Origin: Opitutaceae bacterium
GTDB lineage: Bacteria; Verrucomicrobiota; Verrucomicrobiia; Opitutales; Opitutaceae
DNA length: 64,000 nucleotides
Reading direction: 5' to 3'
Assembly: GCA_014376585.1 (NCBI GenBank)
Contig: JACMRG010000028.1
Span: forward strand, 1-64,000
Shown one piece after another: positions 27,736-38,548 of the stretch; within the stretch, counting starts at the first letter, position 1; every line of letters starts with the position of its first letter. Made by a program: the position numbers and the translations under genes. The notes beneath the pieces were generated by a model. The model did not search any database. It was not told the origin of the DNA and worked only from the letters and a program-made list of their open reading frames with translations.

Positions 27736-27906
27736 ATGCTCTCCTGGACCATCACGTTTCTTGTCATCGCTCTCATCGCCGGTCTTCTCGGCTTCACCGG
27801 TGTCGCCGGCGCCGCCGCCGGCATCGCGCAAACCCTGTTCTACATTTTCCTCGTGCTGTTGGTCGTCTCGCTGCTGGTCGGCGTGGTCCGCGGCAAGAAA
27901 AGTTGA
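27736..27906 (+). CDS. DUF1328 small membrane protein (copy 2)
   Basis: This encodes 56 residues with the DUF1328 signature ([17 protein letters not shown]) between two helices ([13 protein letters not shown] and [15 protein letters not shown]). It is closely related to the copy at 26253, so it arose by duplication or both derive from an older pair. A strong terminator follows. Confidence 0.9.
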   Translation: MLSWTITFLVIALIAGLLGFTGVAGAAAGIAQTLFYIFLVLLVVSLLVGVVRGKKS

Positions 27907-27942
27907 TGTAGAAGCGGCGTTTGACGCCCGTCCCCTGCAAGT

Positions 27943-27960
27943 AGCGCGGATTATTCCGCG

Positions 27961-27970
<10 letters not shown>
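27943..27970 (+). terminator. Rho-independent terminator after the second DUF1328 gene
   Basis: The stem AGCGCGGA/TCCGCGCT with a TTAT loop (27943-27962) is followed by ATTTTTTT. It overlaps the last bases of the convergent DUF4197 gene. Confidence 0.8.
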
Positions 27971-30077
<2,107 letters not shown>

Positions 30078-30134
30078 GACCGTTGCTCCGGGCGCGGCCG
30101 ACCGGAAAAAACCTCCCGAACCCGTCGCGCCCGG

Positions 30135-30183
30135 AGGTCACGACGCCACCCGGGAAAGTCCAAATCCTACCACCCGCCGGTAT
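30135..30183. repeat. IS110 right inverted repeat
   Basis: Begins AGGTCACGACGCC and ends CCCGCCGGTAT, the complement of the left end with six differences in 49. Confidence 0.85.
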
Positions 30184-30195
30184 CACTCGTCCCGT

Positions 30196-31377
30196 TCAAC
30201 GCCGTGTTCTTTGTCGAGCCCGGTAGGCATAGCGGCTCTCGCCCGTCTCGCGGCGAAACGCCACGCTCAGATAACTCGCGTTGTCGAATCCCGCCTGCTC
30301 CGCCACCGCCCGAATAGCCAGTTCGCTCTCCACGAGCAGGTGTTTCGCCCGCGCGATCTTCTGCTGCACGATTTGCCGGTGCGGTGAATGCCCGAGCAAC
30401 GCCTTGAATTTCTCCTCCAACCGCGTCCTCGACATCGGCACCGCGCGCAACACGTCACCCACGTCCACGCCTTCGCACGCATGTTGTCGGATGAATTTCA
30501 ACGCCGCCGCCACTTTCGCATCCGCCACCGCCACGACATCCGTGGACTGCCGCTCCACCACCCGCACCGGCTGCACCTGGTGGGTGGGCTCCACCGCGTT
30601 TTTTTCTCCGCGCATCAACCGCGCGAGCACCGCCGCCGCCTCGTAGCCCGACCTCCGCGCATTCGGCTGCACGCTGCTCAGCGGCGGATTTGCCAGCTCG
30701 CACACCAGCTCGTCGTTATCGACGCCCAGCACCGCCACCTGATCCGGCACGTGCAACCCGAGCAACTGACACGCCTCGAGCACCTGCAACGCCCGTCCGT
30801 CATAACACGCAAACACCGCCACCGGCTTCGGCAGTCCGTTTAGCCACCGCGCGATCGCCCGGATCTCCGCGTCCGATCCCGGTTTCGCCGCCCCCGCCTT
30901 TTCGGCAAAGTCCAAACACCGCCGCCCCTTGGCCACGAGACACCGCTTGAACTCCGCCCCGCGCTGCCGCGACCACAGAAACCGGCGGTCCCCACAATAC
31001 GCGAAATCCGAAAACCCTTTCGCCTCGAGATGCTCCGCCGCCAGCCGCGCCACCGCCGCGTTGTCGATGCTCACCCGGGAAAACTCCGAGCTGAACCGCT
31101 CCGCGCTCACGTCCACCACCGGCAGCCGCGTCCGCCGCAGCGCCGCCGCAATCCGCGGCGAATCTACCCGCGCGATGATCCCGTCGCCCCGCCAATCCTT
31201 CAACCACGTCGGCAACGGTGCACGCCGGCCCTGCTCCGTAAACCTAATCGCCCACCGCTCCCCCTCCCGCATCCAGTCGCGCACGCCATACAACAAATCC
31301 CGTCCATACCGGTTGGACGTCTCGATGAGCAACGCCACTTTCCGGACCCCATCCCCGTTTTTCTTATCCGTGCCCAT
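30196..31377 (-). CDS. xylR: XylR-type transcriptional regulator (AraC HTH with sugar-binding domain)
   Basis: The 393-residue protein has a LacI/PBP1-like ligand domain at about 12-270 (ALLIETSNRYGRDLLYGVRDW, LGVDNDELVCELANPPLSSV) and a C-terminal AraC HTH domain (VPMSRTRLEEKFKALLGHSP, AIRAVAEQAGFDNASYLSVAFR). This is the XylR layout. It is divergent from xylose isomerase, which it probably activates when xylose is bound. The ATG at 31377 lies inside a short-period ATCCGTGT repeat, so the repeat supplies the first codons; a GTG slightly downstream (VALLIETS) may be the older start. The IS110 element sits just past its 3' end. Confidence 0.9.
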   Translation of the reverse strand: MGTDKKNGDGVRKVALLIETSNRYGRDLLYGVRDWMREGERWAIRFTEQGRRAPLPTWLKDWRGDGIIARVDSPRIAAALRRTRLPVVDVSAERFSSEFSRVSIDNAAVARLAAEHLEAKGFSDFAYCGDRRFLWSRQRGAEFKRCLVAKGRRCLDFAEKAGAAKPGSDAEIRAIARWLNGLPKPVAVFACYDGRALQVLEACQLLGLHVPDQVAVLGVDNDELVCELANPPLSSVQPNARRSGYEAAAVLARLMRGEKNAVEPTHQVQPVRVVERQSTDVVAVADAKVAAALKFIRQHACEGVDVGDVLRAVPMSRTRLEEKFKALLGHSPHRQIVQQKIARAKHLLVESELAIRAVAEQAGFDNASYLSVAFRRETGESRYAYRARQRTRR

Positions 31378-31401
31378 CCGTGCTATCCTTGGTTAAAAAT
31401 T
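31364..31401. repeat. ATCCGTGT-type short-period repeat at the xylR start
   Basis: Three imperfect units (TTATCCGTGCCC, ATCCGTGCT, ATCCTTGGTTAAAAAT). The same type occurs at 45925-45963 and as an inverted pair at 50747-50775 and 50881-50917. Confidence 0.75.
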
Positions 31402-31546
31402 CCGTTCCGATCCGAATTCATCCCGATAAGCCAGTCGGCAGCTCCGCTAAAAATCAAAATTTATATATGGATTCTTACTCACCTCCCGACTCGCCCCCGC
31501 CTCCCGCGCCGCCCACCCTCCCCCTCTTCCCCTCAGCCCTCTTCCC

Positions 31547-32875
31547 ATGAAAAAACCCGCCACGCACTTCCCCAAGATCAAGCAGATCGCCTACGAAGGC
31601 CCCGGCTCCGCCAATGCCCTCGCCTTCCGCCACTACAACCCCGCCGAGATCGTCGACGGCAAAACGATGGAGCAGCACATGCGCTTTTCCGTCGCTTACT
31701 GGCACGCCTTCCGCGGCACCGGCTCCGATCCCTTCGGCCCCGGCACTATCGTCCGCCCCTGGGAGAAAGGCAAAGACGCCGTCTCCATCGCCAAGGTCCG
31801 CATGGACGCCGCCTTCGAGTTTTTCCAAAAAATCCGCGCCCCGTTCTACTGCTTTCACGACCGCGACATCGCCCCGGAGGGCGCCACCCTCGCGCAGTCC
31901 AACAAGAACCTGGACGCCATCGTCGCCCACGCGAAATCCCTCCAAAAAGCCACCGGCGTAAAACTCCTCTGGGGCACCGCCAATCTCTTCTCCAATCCGC
32001 GCTACATGTGCGGCGCCTCCACCAATCCTGACGCCCACGTCTTCGCCTACGCCGCCGCGCAGGTGAAAAAGGCCATCGACGCCACGCAGGAACTCGGCGG
32101 CGAAAACTACGTCTTCTGGGGCGGCCGCGAAGGCTACGAGACCCTCCTCAACACCGACCTCAAACGCGAACAGGACCACCTTGCCGCGTTCCTCCACATG
32201 GCGGTGGATTATGCGAAGAGCATCGGCTTCAAGGGCCAGTTTCTCATCGAGCCCAAGCCGAAGGAGCCCACCAAGCACCAATACGATTTCGACGTCGCCA
32301 GCGGCATCGCCTTCCTCCGCACCTACGGCCTTGAAAAGTATTTCAAGTTCAACATCGAGACCAACCACGCCACCCTCGCCGGCCACACGTTCCAACACGA
32401 GATCGAGGTCGCCGCGTCGCAGCAGATGCTCGGCTCGATCGACGCCAACGCCGGCGACGAACTCCTCGGCTGGGACACCGACCAGTTCAACACCAACGTC
32501 AAAGAGCTCACCCTCGCCATGACGAGCATCCTCCAAGCCGGCGGCCTCGGCACCGGCGGCTTTAACTTCGACGCCAAGCTCCGCCGGCCCTCCATCGACG
32601 CCGAGGACCTCTTCCACGCCCACATCGGCGGCATGGATGCCTACGCCCTCGCCTTCAAACTCGCCCGCCGGATCATCGCCGACGGCAAATTCTCTACCTT
32701 TGTCGCCGACCGCTACACCTCGTTCGACACCGGCTTCGGCCAGGACATCGAGGCGGGCAAAGCCAACTTTAAGTCCCTCGAAAAACTGGTCCTCACGAAG
32801 CTCGGCGAACCTACCCCGCGCTCCGGTAAACAGGAATACCTCGAGAATCTCCTCAACACCTACCTCCACGGCTGA
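31547..32875 (+). CDS. xylA: Xylose isomerase
   Basis: The 442-residue enzyme matches the class II (E. coli-like) length. Catalytic and metal residues are in place: [13 protein letters not shown] (His and Asp), [17 protein letters not shown] (Glu), [14 protein letters not shown] (Glu, His), and [19 protein letters not shown] plus [16 protein letters not shown] (metal Asp and Glu). It converts D-xylose to D-xylulose in the cytoplasm. The gene is divergent from xylR, with 169 bases between starts and an AT-rich stretch (TTATATATGG at 31461-31470) that could be a -10 region. The GH39 enzyme may supply xylose. Confidence 0.97.
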   Translation: MKKPATHFPKIKQIAYEGPGSANALAFRHYNPAEIVDGKTMEQHMRFSVAYWHAFRGTGSDPFGPGTIVRPWEKGKDAVSIAKVRMDAAFEFFQKIRAPFYCFHDRDIAPEGATLAQSNKNLDAIVAHAKSLQKATGVKLLWGTANLFSNPRYMCGASTNPDAHVFAYAAAQVKKAIDATQELGGENYVFWGGREGYETLLNTDLKREQDHLAAFLHMAVDYAKSIGFKGQFLIEPKPKEPTKHQYDFDVASGIAFLRTYGLEKYFKFNIETNHATLAGHTFQHEIEVAASQQMLGSIDANAGDELLGWDTDQFNTNVKELTLAMTSILQAGGLGTGGFNFDAKLRRPSIDAEDLFHAHIGGMDAYALAFKLARRIIADGKFSTFVADRYTSFDTGFGQDIEAGKANFKSLEKLVLTKLGEPTPRSGKQEYLENLLNTYLHG

Positions 32876-32886
32876 TCCGAAAGCAG

Positions 32887-32906
32887 GGCGGACTTTAGTC
32901 CGCCCT
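32887..32906. repeat. GC-rich hairpin, GTAGGGCGGGC type (copy 2)
   Basis: GGGCGGACTTTAGTCCGCCC; relative to the copy at 12612 one stem pair changed from G:C to A:T on both sides, keeping the stem. Confidence 0.7.
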
Positions 32907-32926
32907 CTCCTCCTCGGATTCCCCCG

Positions 32927-32953
32927 GGCCGCTCGCCAGAGCGGCCCTTTTTA
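32927..32953 (+). terminator. Rho-independent terminator after xylA
   Basis: GGGCCGCTC-GCCA-GAGCGGCCC forms a nine-base-pair stem and is followed by TTTTTA. It lies 51 bases past the xylA stop. Confidence 0.85.
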
Positions 32954-33047
32954 TTTCACCGCGCTGGCTCCACGTCCGCCGCGCCATTGATTTTGTGGCA
33001 CGCACATTCCGCCCGTGGGTCTGACCCCAAGTCCACCTTCCTTCCCC

Positions 33048-33485
33048 ATGAAGCTCCTCCGCCCCGTCCTCTTCTTCGCCCCCGTCGCTCTCGTCACGCT
33101 CTTCCTCTCAGCCTGCTCCACCGCTTTGACCGTCCACAAAGCTGTCAACCTCGCGCCCTACAAACGCATCTACGTCGAGAGCCGGCTTTCCGACAATCAT
33201 CGCCTCGATGAGCAACTGGCCAACGAACTCAAGGCCTTGGATTACGACGCCACCTTCGGCGTCGCCACCATGCGCCCCGACAAAGTCGATGCCATCATGA
33301 CCTACGAAGACCGCTGGCAATGGGATTTTAAGGACTACCTGATCGACATGCAGATCGACCTCCGCGAGGCCCGCGGCAACAAGCCCCTCGCCACCGGCCG
33401 CTATCATCAAGCCGGCATAACCACCAAGACGTCCGCCGAGGTGATCCGACTCATCCTCACTCCGCTATTCAAGCCGACGCCGTAG
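33048..33485 (+). CDS. Small lipoprotein, DUF4136-like size
   Basis: The product is 145 residues with a lipoprotein signal (TLFLSACSTAL, acylated C23). The mature region has alternating beta and alpha segments (YKRIYVESRLSDNHRLDEQL, TYEDRWQWDFKDYLIDMQIDL). The layout recalls small outer-membrane lipoproteins of the ABC-type or DUF4136 kind, but the match is weak. It stands alone and converges on the fasciclin gene. A repeat with an AAATTTATT core begins at its stop codon. Confidence 0.7.
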   Translation: MKLLRPVLFFAPVALVTLFLSACSTALTVHKAVNLAPYKRIYVESRLSDNHRLDEQLANELKALDYDATFGVATMRPDKVDAIMTYEDRWQWDFKDYLIDMQIDLREARGNKPLATGRYHQAGITTKTSAEVIRLILTPLFKPTP

Positions 33486-33512
33486 GACCAAATTTATTTG
33501 CGACCGACGCCC
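33482..33512. repeat. GTAGGACCAAATTTATTTGCG repeat, copy 1
   Basis: A 31-base sequence repeated at 35566-35596 with three differences. The core AAATTTATTTGCG is partly palindromic and recalls REP sequences of other bacteria. It overlaps the stop of the lipoprotein gene. Confidence 0.65.
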
Positions 33513-33593
33513 GAGCCACGCCTAACCCCAAGTCCACCTCACGCCCAAGCCGCCCCCGCCCCCGCTTCGCCTCCACCCCTTCCCACGCCAAAT

Positions 33594-33622
33594 AAAAAAA
33601 CGCCCGCAAGCCTCCGCTTGCG
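33594..33622 (-). terminator. Terminator of the fasciclin gene
   Basis: On the minus strand the stem CGCAAG/CTTGCG with a six-base loop is followed a few bases later by a run of seven Ts (33594-33600). It is 72 bases past the gene's stop. Confidence 0.75.
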
Positions 33623-33693
33623 AACGTCGTTCCTGACTCGGTTTCTCGATCTTCGAATCTTCGCTTACCTCACAGTAGCCTCACGGATTAACC

Positions 33694-34161
33694 TTACGGC
33701 AGGATCACCGTGTCCACCACATGGACCACGCCGTTGCTGCCGACGAGATCCGTTGCGACTACCTTGGCGTTGTTTACCGTCACGCCCATGCCGTCGGCTT
33801 TGATCGTGAGCATCTTGCCGTTGACCGTCGGCGCCCCGCCCGACTTCACATCAGCCGCCATAACTTTGGCCGGGACGACGTGGTAGGTGAGGATGGCGAC
33901 GAGCTTGGCCTTGTTTTCCGGCTTCAGCAGCGATTCGACCGTGCCCGCGGGCAACTTGGCGAAGGCGGCGTTGGTCGGCGCGAAGATCGTGAACGGACCG
34001 GGCCCGCTCAACGTTTCGACGAGCCCGGCGGCCTTCACGGCGGCGACGAGCGTGGTGTGATCGGGCGAACCGATGGCGATCTCTACGACCGTCTTGGCGG
34101 AGGCCAGCGAGACGAGACCGGTGCAGAGTGCGAGGGTGGCAAACAGGGAACGGAGCTTCAT
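33694..34161 (-). CDS. Secreted fasciclin-domain protein
   Basis: The product has 155 residues with a signal peptide ([18 protein letters not shown]). The whole mature part is one fasciclin (FAS1) domain: H1 motif [19 protein letters not shown], middle [12 protein letters not shown], and H2 motif [15 protein letters not shown]1 domains mediate adhesion or bind surface ligands in the periplasm or outside. It is a single-gene unit ending in a clear terminator; nothing in the neighbourhood gives a more precise job. Confidence 0.93.
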   Translation of the reverse strand: MKLRSLFATLALCTGLVSLASAKTVVEIAIGSPDHTTLVAAVKAAGLVETLSGPGPFTIFAPTNAAFAKLPAGTVESLLKPENKAKLVAILTYHVVPAKVMAADVKSGGAPTVNGKMLTIKADGMGVTVNNAKVVATDLVGSNGVVHVVDTVILP

Positions 34162-34536
34162 GGGAACTGATTTTATCTGACGGTTGGAGTGTGTGCGGCC
34201 GGGTGGACGGAGTCCTACGGTCGCACCTCTGATGCGCCCGGGTGCACATCGCGGATGCCCACCGTCTGCGGGTGTTAGCGCGAGCCCAAGTCAGCATTAG
34301 GCCGGCGCAATACTTCACCCCTCGCTTGCTTTCCCGCTAAAAGGGGAAGTGGCCTCCCGGCCCGTTCCCGCGATCGCATGGCCGTCGCCCAAGCCAGAAC
34401 CATGCAGGGGCACCCCCGGGAATCAGAACTGTCTGCAAAATATCAAACGGTGAACGGCGTCACGCTCGTTTCGATCACGCGTCCGCGCTCCGGAGATTAG
34501 TCTCTCCGCTCTCAGCTCTCAACTGCGTCGTTTCGC
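34162..34536. other. Intergenic stretch of 375 bases
   Basis: No reading frame with coding character and no RNA gene seen. It holds promoter space for the fasciclin gene and, near its end at 34501-34527, a CTCTCAGCTCTCAACT-type short-period repeat like those around the S23 gene at 49.4 kb. Confidence 0.6.
34501..34527. repeat. CTCTCAACT-type short-period repeat
   Basis: TCTCTCCGCTCTCAGCTCTC then AACTGCG; about three units of seven to eight bases. It lies ten bases before the 3' end of the ThuA gene. Related stretches occur at 37077, 40871, 49400 and 49810. Confidence 0.65.
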
Positions 34537-35493
34537 CTACGATTTCTTCGCTTCCAGCCCCAGCGCCCACAGGATGCCGCCGCGCACATGCGCCTGAAAT
34601 TGCTGCGCCACCTCGGGCGAATTCATACGCCCGTTTTTATCCGTGTAAGCCGGGTCCCACACGTCCTCGCGATGACCGAGCGATGTGTAAAACACGCGGC
34701 CCTTGCCGTGCATCTTCGTCCACGCGACCGGATAGTCGCCCGGCGTGCCTTGCTTCGCTTTGATCGCGTCGGCCGACATCATCAGATTATCCAGCGACAA
34801 CAGGCCATGCACCTTCGCGCGTTCAAAATTCTTCATCTGGTAGATCTCGTCATAGATTTTCCAGACCTTGGGCAACGGCGCGCACGCCGCGTGATCGTCA
34901 TCCTGGTTGATCGCCTCCACCGGCACCTGTGGTCCATGCGCCTTGAACGCCGCACCGATCATCCCGACATAGGGCATGAAGGTCTTGAACGTGTCCGTCG
35001 CCGCGTGCACGCCGATGAAAGCCCCACCCGCCGCAACCCAGTCCACAAAACCCTGTGGATCAGGCAGCGGCAGATCGTCGCCCGTCGTGCTCGCGAAAAT
35101 CACCCCGTCGTAATTTTTGAGATTGGCCGGCGCCAGCGGCTTCAACGCCTCCGCCACCGCCTTCATCCACGCCGGCCGCGCCGCCTGATACGCCGCGTTC
35201 GCCTCTTTCCATTTCGCCATCGCCTCGACAAACGCCGGCGCCTGCTCGCCATCCTTACCGGCCTTGGGCTTGCCCGGCGCCTTCGGCTCACCCGCCGGCT
35301 GGTGAATAAATTCCACCGTAAACGCCCCGCCACTCCGGCCCGCGAGCTGCTCAATGATCTTCTCCGACACCGGAATCACACTATGGCGGAAACCCGTCGT
35401 CACCGTCACAACGAGCAGTTTCTTCGGCGCCGCCGCGAGCGGCAGGGCAAACACGAGCGCGACGAGGCAAAGCAAGGCTTGGATTTTTTTCAT
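34537..35493 (-). CDS. ThuA domain-containing secreted protein
   Basis: The 318-residue protein has a signal peptide (LLCLVALVFALPLAAAP). A ThuA-like glutamine-amidotransferase-type fold follows: KLLVVTVTTGFRHSVIPVSE, LKNYDGVIFASTTGDDLPLP, FIGVHAATDTFK and GRVFYTSLGHREDVW. ThuA proteins take part in trehalose or other sugar metabolism, and the exported forms are abundant in Verrucomicrobiota. The insert of about 50 residues rich in Lys, Pro and Ala (AGEPKAPGKPKAGKD) is unusual. Substrate unknown. It is divergent from the pectate lyase gene. Confidence 0.9.
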   Translation of the reverse strand: MKKIQALLCLVALVFALPLAAAPKKLLVVTVTTGFRHSVIPVSEKIIEQLAGRSGGAFTVEFIHQPAGEPKAPGKPKAGKDGEQAPAFVEAMAKWKEANAAYQAARPAWMKAVAEALKPLAPANLKNYDGVIFASTTGDDLPLPDPQGFVDWVAAGGAFIGVHAATDTFKTFMPYVGMIGAAFKAHGPQVPVEAINQDDDHAACAPLPKVWKIYDEIYQMKNFERAKVHGLLSLDNLMMSADAIKAKQGTPGDYPVAWTKMHGKGRVFYTSLGHREDVWDPAYTDKNGRMNSPEVAQQFQAHVRGGILWALGLEAKKS

Positions 35494-35803
35494 GGGGATG
35501 GGGGGGAAAGCGACGGGATCAAAACTTCCTCCGACTACGCCACCGCCACGCGCCGAGTCGAGGCCGTAGGAACAAATTTATTCGCGACCCACGCCCCCGC
35601 CCACGGTGGCCTCGCAACTATACCCCGCTCCCACCCCACCGCCTCCCACTCCTCCGGGTCCGCGCACCGCACCACGGTCCGTCCCCGCCGCGCGGCCGGG
35701 CGCCAATCTTGTTCATACGCCCATCAATCTTTAAACCCCACCCCCCACGCTCCCAATTCGGGAAACCTACCACGCCTCACCACCGTCTTCCCGCCATCTT
35801 CGC
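35494..35803. other. Intergenic stretch of 310 bases between divergent genes
   Basis: Holds the promoter regions of the ThuA and pectate lyase genes and one copy (35566-35596) of a REP-like repeat. No coding frame or RNA gene is evident. Confidence 0.6.
35566..35596. repeat. GTAGGAACAAATTTATTCGCG repeat, copy 2
   Basis: Matches 33482-33512 at 28 of 31 positions. The two copies are in the same orientation about 2 kb apart. Confidence 0.65.
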
Positions 35804-37048
35804 ATGTCCTTGAAATCCATTTTCCTCCACGCCGCCGCGCTCGCCCTGCTCTCCGCCTCGCTCCCCGCCGCCGTCATCGGCATCAATCCGCCCTCGCTGC
35901 CCATCACCGCGGAGCGCATCGCCACGTTGCCCGCCGTCGAGCAGCCCGCATGGCGCGACTACCTCGCGCGGTCCGCCGCCGCCCGCGCCGCCGACACCGG
36001 ATTCTACGCCGACGAACTCAAAGCCCACAATCTCACCGCACCGCTCGTTCCCGGCCACGGCCCCAGCCCCACCCTGACCGAACCCGCCGCCTGGTATGCC
36101 ACCGCCGGGGCCCGGCGCATCGCCGATATCATCGTGTCCTTTCAAACCCCCGCCGGCGGTTGGAATAAAAACAGCGACTTCACCGGCCACGCCCGTCGCC
36201 CCGGCGAACGTTCCGGCTATGAAGCCGGCTACGTTGGCACGATCGACAACGGCGCCACCGTGGAGCCTCTCCGCTTCCTTGCCCTCGTCATCACCGCCGG
36301 CGACGCCGCCTCCACCGCGCCTTATCGCACCGCCTTCCTCCGCGGCATCGACTATCTCCTCGCCGCCCAGTTCCCCAACGGCGGCTGGCCCCAAGTTTAT
36401 CCACTCGAAGGAGGCTACCATGACGCGATCACTTACAACGACGGTGCCATGATCAACGTCCTCACGCTTTTTCGCGAGGTCTCCACCCAACAGCCCGGCT
36501 TCGCCTTCGTCCCCGCCGACACCCGTGCCCGCGCCACCGCCGCGGGCCAGCGCGGCCTCGCCTGCATCCTTGCCACCCAGATCGTCGTCGCCGGCCGCCG
36601 CACCGTGTGGTGCCAGCAGCACGACGCCCTCACGCTCGCGCCCACCTCCGCGCGCAACTACGAGATGCCTGCCCAATCAAGCGGCGAGAGCGCGGGCCTT
36701 ATGTTTTTTCTCATCAGCCTGCCCATTCCTTCCGCGGAAATCGCGACCGCCATCCACGCGGCGGCCGCCTGGCTAGAAAAGACCGCGCTCAAAGACGTCA
36801 TATTCAAACCCACGCCCGACGGCACCGGCCGCCACTTGATTCCCACGCCCGGCGCCACCCCCCTCTGGCCGCGCTACGCCGAGATCGGCACCGACCGTCC
36901 GCTCTTCGGCGATCGCGATAAAACCATCCACGACCATATCGACGAAATCTCGAAAGAGCGTCGCAATGGCTACGCTTGGTTTGGCGACGCCCCCAAACGG
37001 GTGCTCGCCCATTACGCAAAGTGGGCCAGGACCCACCCCGCGCGGTGA
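35804..37048 (+). CDS. pelA: Pectate lyase, PL10 family, secreted
   Basis: The 414-residue enzyme has a signal peptide (HAAALALLSASLPAAV). The PL10 alpha/alpha toroid shows PAGGWNKNSDFTG, YVGTIDNGATVEPLRFLA, GIDYLLAAQFPNGGWPQVYP, YHDAITYNDGAMINVL and YAWFGDAPKRVL. PL10 enzymes cleave polygalacturonate by beta-elimination. Together with the GH106 rhamnosidase it points to pectin and rhamnogalacturonan breakdown. Signal peptide and length are normal. It appears to be a single-gene unit, divergent from ThuA. Confidence 0.93.
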   Translation: MSLKSIFLHAAALALLSASLPAAVIGINPPSLPITAERIATLPAVEQPAWRDYLARSAAARAADTGFYADELKAHNLTAPLVPGHGPSPTLTEPAAWYATAGARRIADIIVSFQTPAGGWNKNSDFTGHARRPGERSGYEAGYVGTIDNGATVEPLRFLALVITAGDAASTAPYRTAFLRGIDYLLAAQFPNGGWPQVYPLEGGYHDAITYNDGAMINVLTLFREVSTQQPGFAFVPADTRARATAAGQRGLACILATQIVVAGRRTVWCQQHDALTLAPTSARNYEMPAQSSGESAGLMFFLISLPIPSAEIATAIHAAAAWLEKTALKDVIFKPTPDGTGRHLIPTPGATPLWPRYAEIGTDRPLFGDRDKTIHDHIDEISKERRNGYAWFGDAPKRVLAHYAKWARTHPAR

Positions 37049-37076
37049 CCGTAGTTTCGTCCGCGCTCTGGGGTTC

Positions 37077-37106
37077 GATCTCTCAACTCTTAGCTCTCGA
37101 GTTCTC
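37077..37106. repeat. CTCTCAACT-type short-period repeat
   Basis: CGATCTCTCAACTCTTAGCT then CTCGAGTTCTCC, between the converging pectate lyase and phospholipase genes. Confidence 0.6.
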
Positions 37107-37112
37107 CGCCCC

Positions 37113-38306
37113 TCACGGCACCACCATGAACCCCAACCGAAACTGATCCGGCCGGCGGATATTGTAGTCGAGCAGGCTCTCCCCCCAGCCGTTGAAATAC
37201 TGCACCAGCAGGCGTCCGCCGAGCTCGGGGAAGAAATTATCGAGGGGCCACGACGCATTGATTTCGCCACTGCCGTAGCCGGAACTCGTGCCTTTCCGCA
37301 GATTTGCGGTGATTTTGAAACCGCTGCGATGCTCCAGCGCCACGAGCCACTCCACGTAGCCGCGGTAGTGCTCAAGGTCGGGATTTTCGTCTTTGTCAAA
37401 ATAGCCGATGAATCGCGGGCTCACCGCTAGCTGCCAGTCGCGCGGCAATTTCCATGTCACCACCGGCCGGAAATACACGGTATTCAAGCTGCGTGATTTT
37501 CCCAGGGCCTGTCCGTTGGACTCATGCTGGACGCCGATCTGCGCGCCCAGCCGATCGATCCACGGCAACTTCACATCAAACTCATCTTTGCCATAGAAAA
37601 GCGTCGGCTTGTAGCTGGTGTCGTAAAAAGGCTTCGAGAGCGACTCGAGATCCCACAACGAGGTCTGGGTGTAGGCGGCATAGAGATCCTGCCACGGCTT
37701 CGATACGTTGCCCTTGGGCGTCAGCGGACGGAACCTGAAACTAAATTGGAAACGCGCATTGATCCGGTCGTTCGCGCCCACCGAAAAATAAATCGGTTCG
37801 TAGGGCAGCAGGTGGCGCCGCATTTTGTCGAACGCCGTGTCTTGGCTGAGATCGCGCGGCTGATTCGCCGCGGCCCGCTCCGCATTTTCCATCGCCTTCG
37901 GATTCAGCCCCACCGTCGCCGCCGGCACCGCGATAAACATAATCGGATTAGTCTGCGGTTCCAGAATGCGCATCGATACGTTCCCCGCCAGCGTGTCCGG
38001 CACCAGCACCGTCAGCGTCGTCCGCGTGAAACTCATCGGCAGCAGCTCGATCTCCGTGCCGGTCGCGATGTCCACCACCCCCACCGGCAGCGTCCGTTGT
38101 TCACTTGGGCTGGCAAAAGTCGCCGTCATCACCGCGGGAAACTTGAACGTCGCCGCCGTGGTGGACGGATTGTTGAGGAAAAGCGTCACGCGCATGACCT
38201 TGCCCGCCTGCACCGGCTCGGCCGGCGGCACCAGCAGCGTTTCAAACTGTGCGCGCGCCACCGTGGCCAGTGCCGCAATGACGAGGATCGAAATAAATTT
38301 TCGCAT
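37113..38306 (-). CDS. pldA: Outer-membrane phospholipase A (OMPLA/PldA)
   Basis: The product has 397 residues from ATG 38306 with a signal peptide (ISILVIAALATVARA). After an extra N-terminal beta domain (about 25-130) comes the OMPLA barrel: EPIYFSVGANDRINARFQFS, LWDLESLSKPFYDTSYKPTL, and the catalytic set H261 and S263 in QHESNGQ with N275 in SLNTVYFRP. OMPLA is a calcium-dependent phospholipase that keeps outer-membrane asymmetry. The N-terminal extension is also seen in some relatives. With LpxR and the lipocalin this suggests active envelope-lipid maintenance. Confidence 0.92.
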   Translation of the reverse strand: MRKFISILVIAALATVARAQFETLLVPPAEPVQAGKVMRVTLFLNNPSTTAATFKFPAVMTATFASPSEQRTLPVGVVDIATGTEIELLPMSFTRTTLTVLVPDTLAGNVSMRILEPQTNPIMFIAVPAATVGLNPKAMENAERAAANQPRDLSQDTAFDKMRRHLLPYEPIYFSVGANDRINARFQFSFRFRPLTPKGNVSKPWQDLYAAYTQTSLWDLESLSKPFYDTSYKPTLFYGKDEFDVKLPWIDRLGAQIGVQHESNGQALGKSRSLNTVYFRPVVTWKLPRDWQLAVSPRFIGYFDKDENPDLEHYRGYVEWLVALEHRSGFKITANLRKGTSSGYGSGEINASWPLDNFFPELGGRLLVQYFNGWGESLLDYNIRRPDQFRLGFMVVP

Positions 38307-38548
38307 GGAGTCGGCGAAAATGCCGACCGCCTCCCCGCCGTCAAACCGACCTGGCCGCGCTGAGCCCACCCATGGCCCGACTCTCCGCCACCTTTTCGAT
38401 AACAACACTACCGTGACTTGGTTTTCGGCTCGTTTCATTCGCGTGGTTTGCGGGCAGCTGCCCGGCCCGGCCACACGCGTCTCTCACGCCCGCGCCCGCT
38501 TTCTGCTTTGCCGCCACAAATCCGTCCCCCACGCTCCTGGCTCAAAAT

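Noticed and set aside
31475-32869. A 464-codon frame antisense to xylA
   Set aside because: xylA is certain, and the antisense product is low-complexity with no motif.
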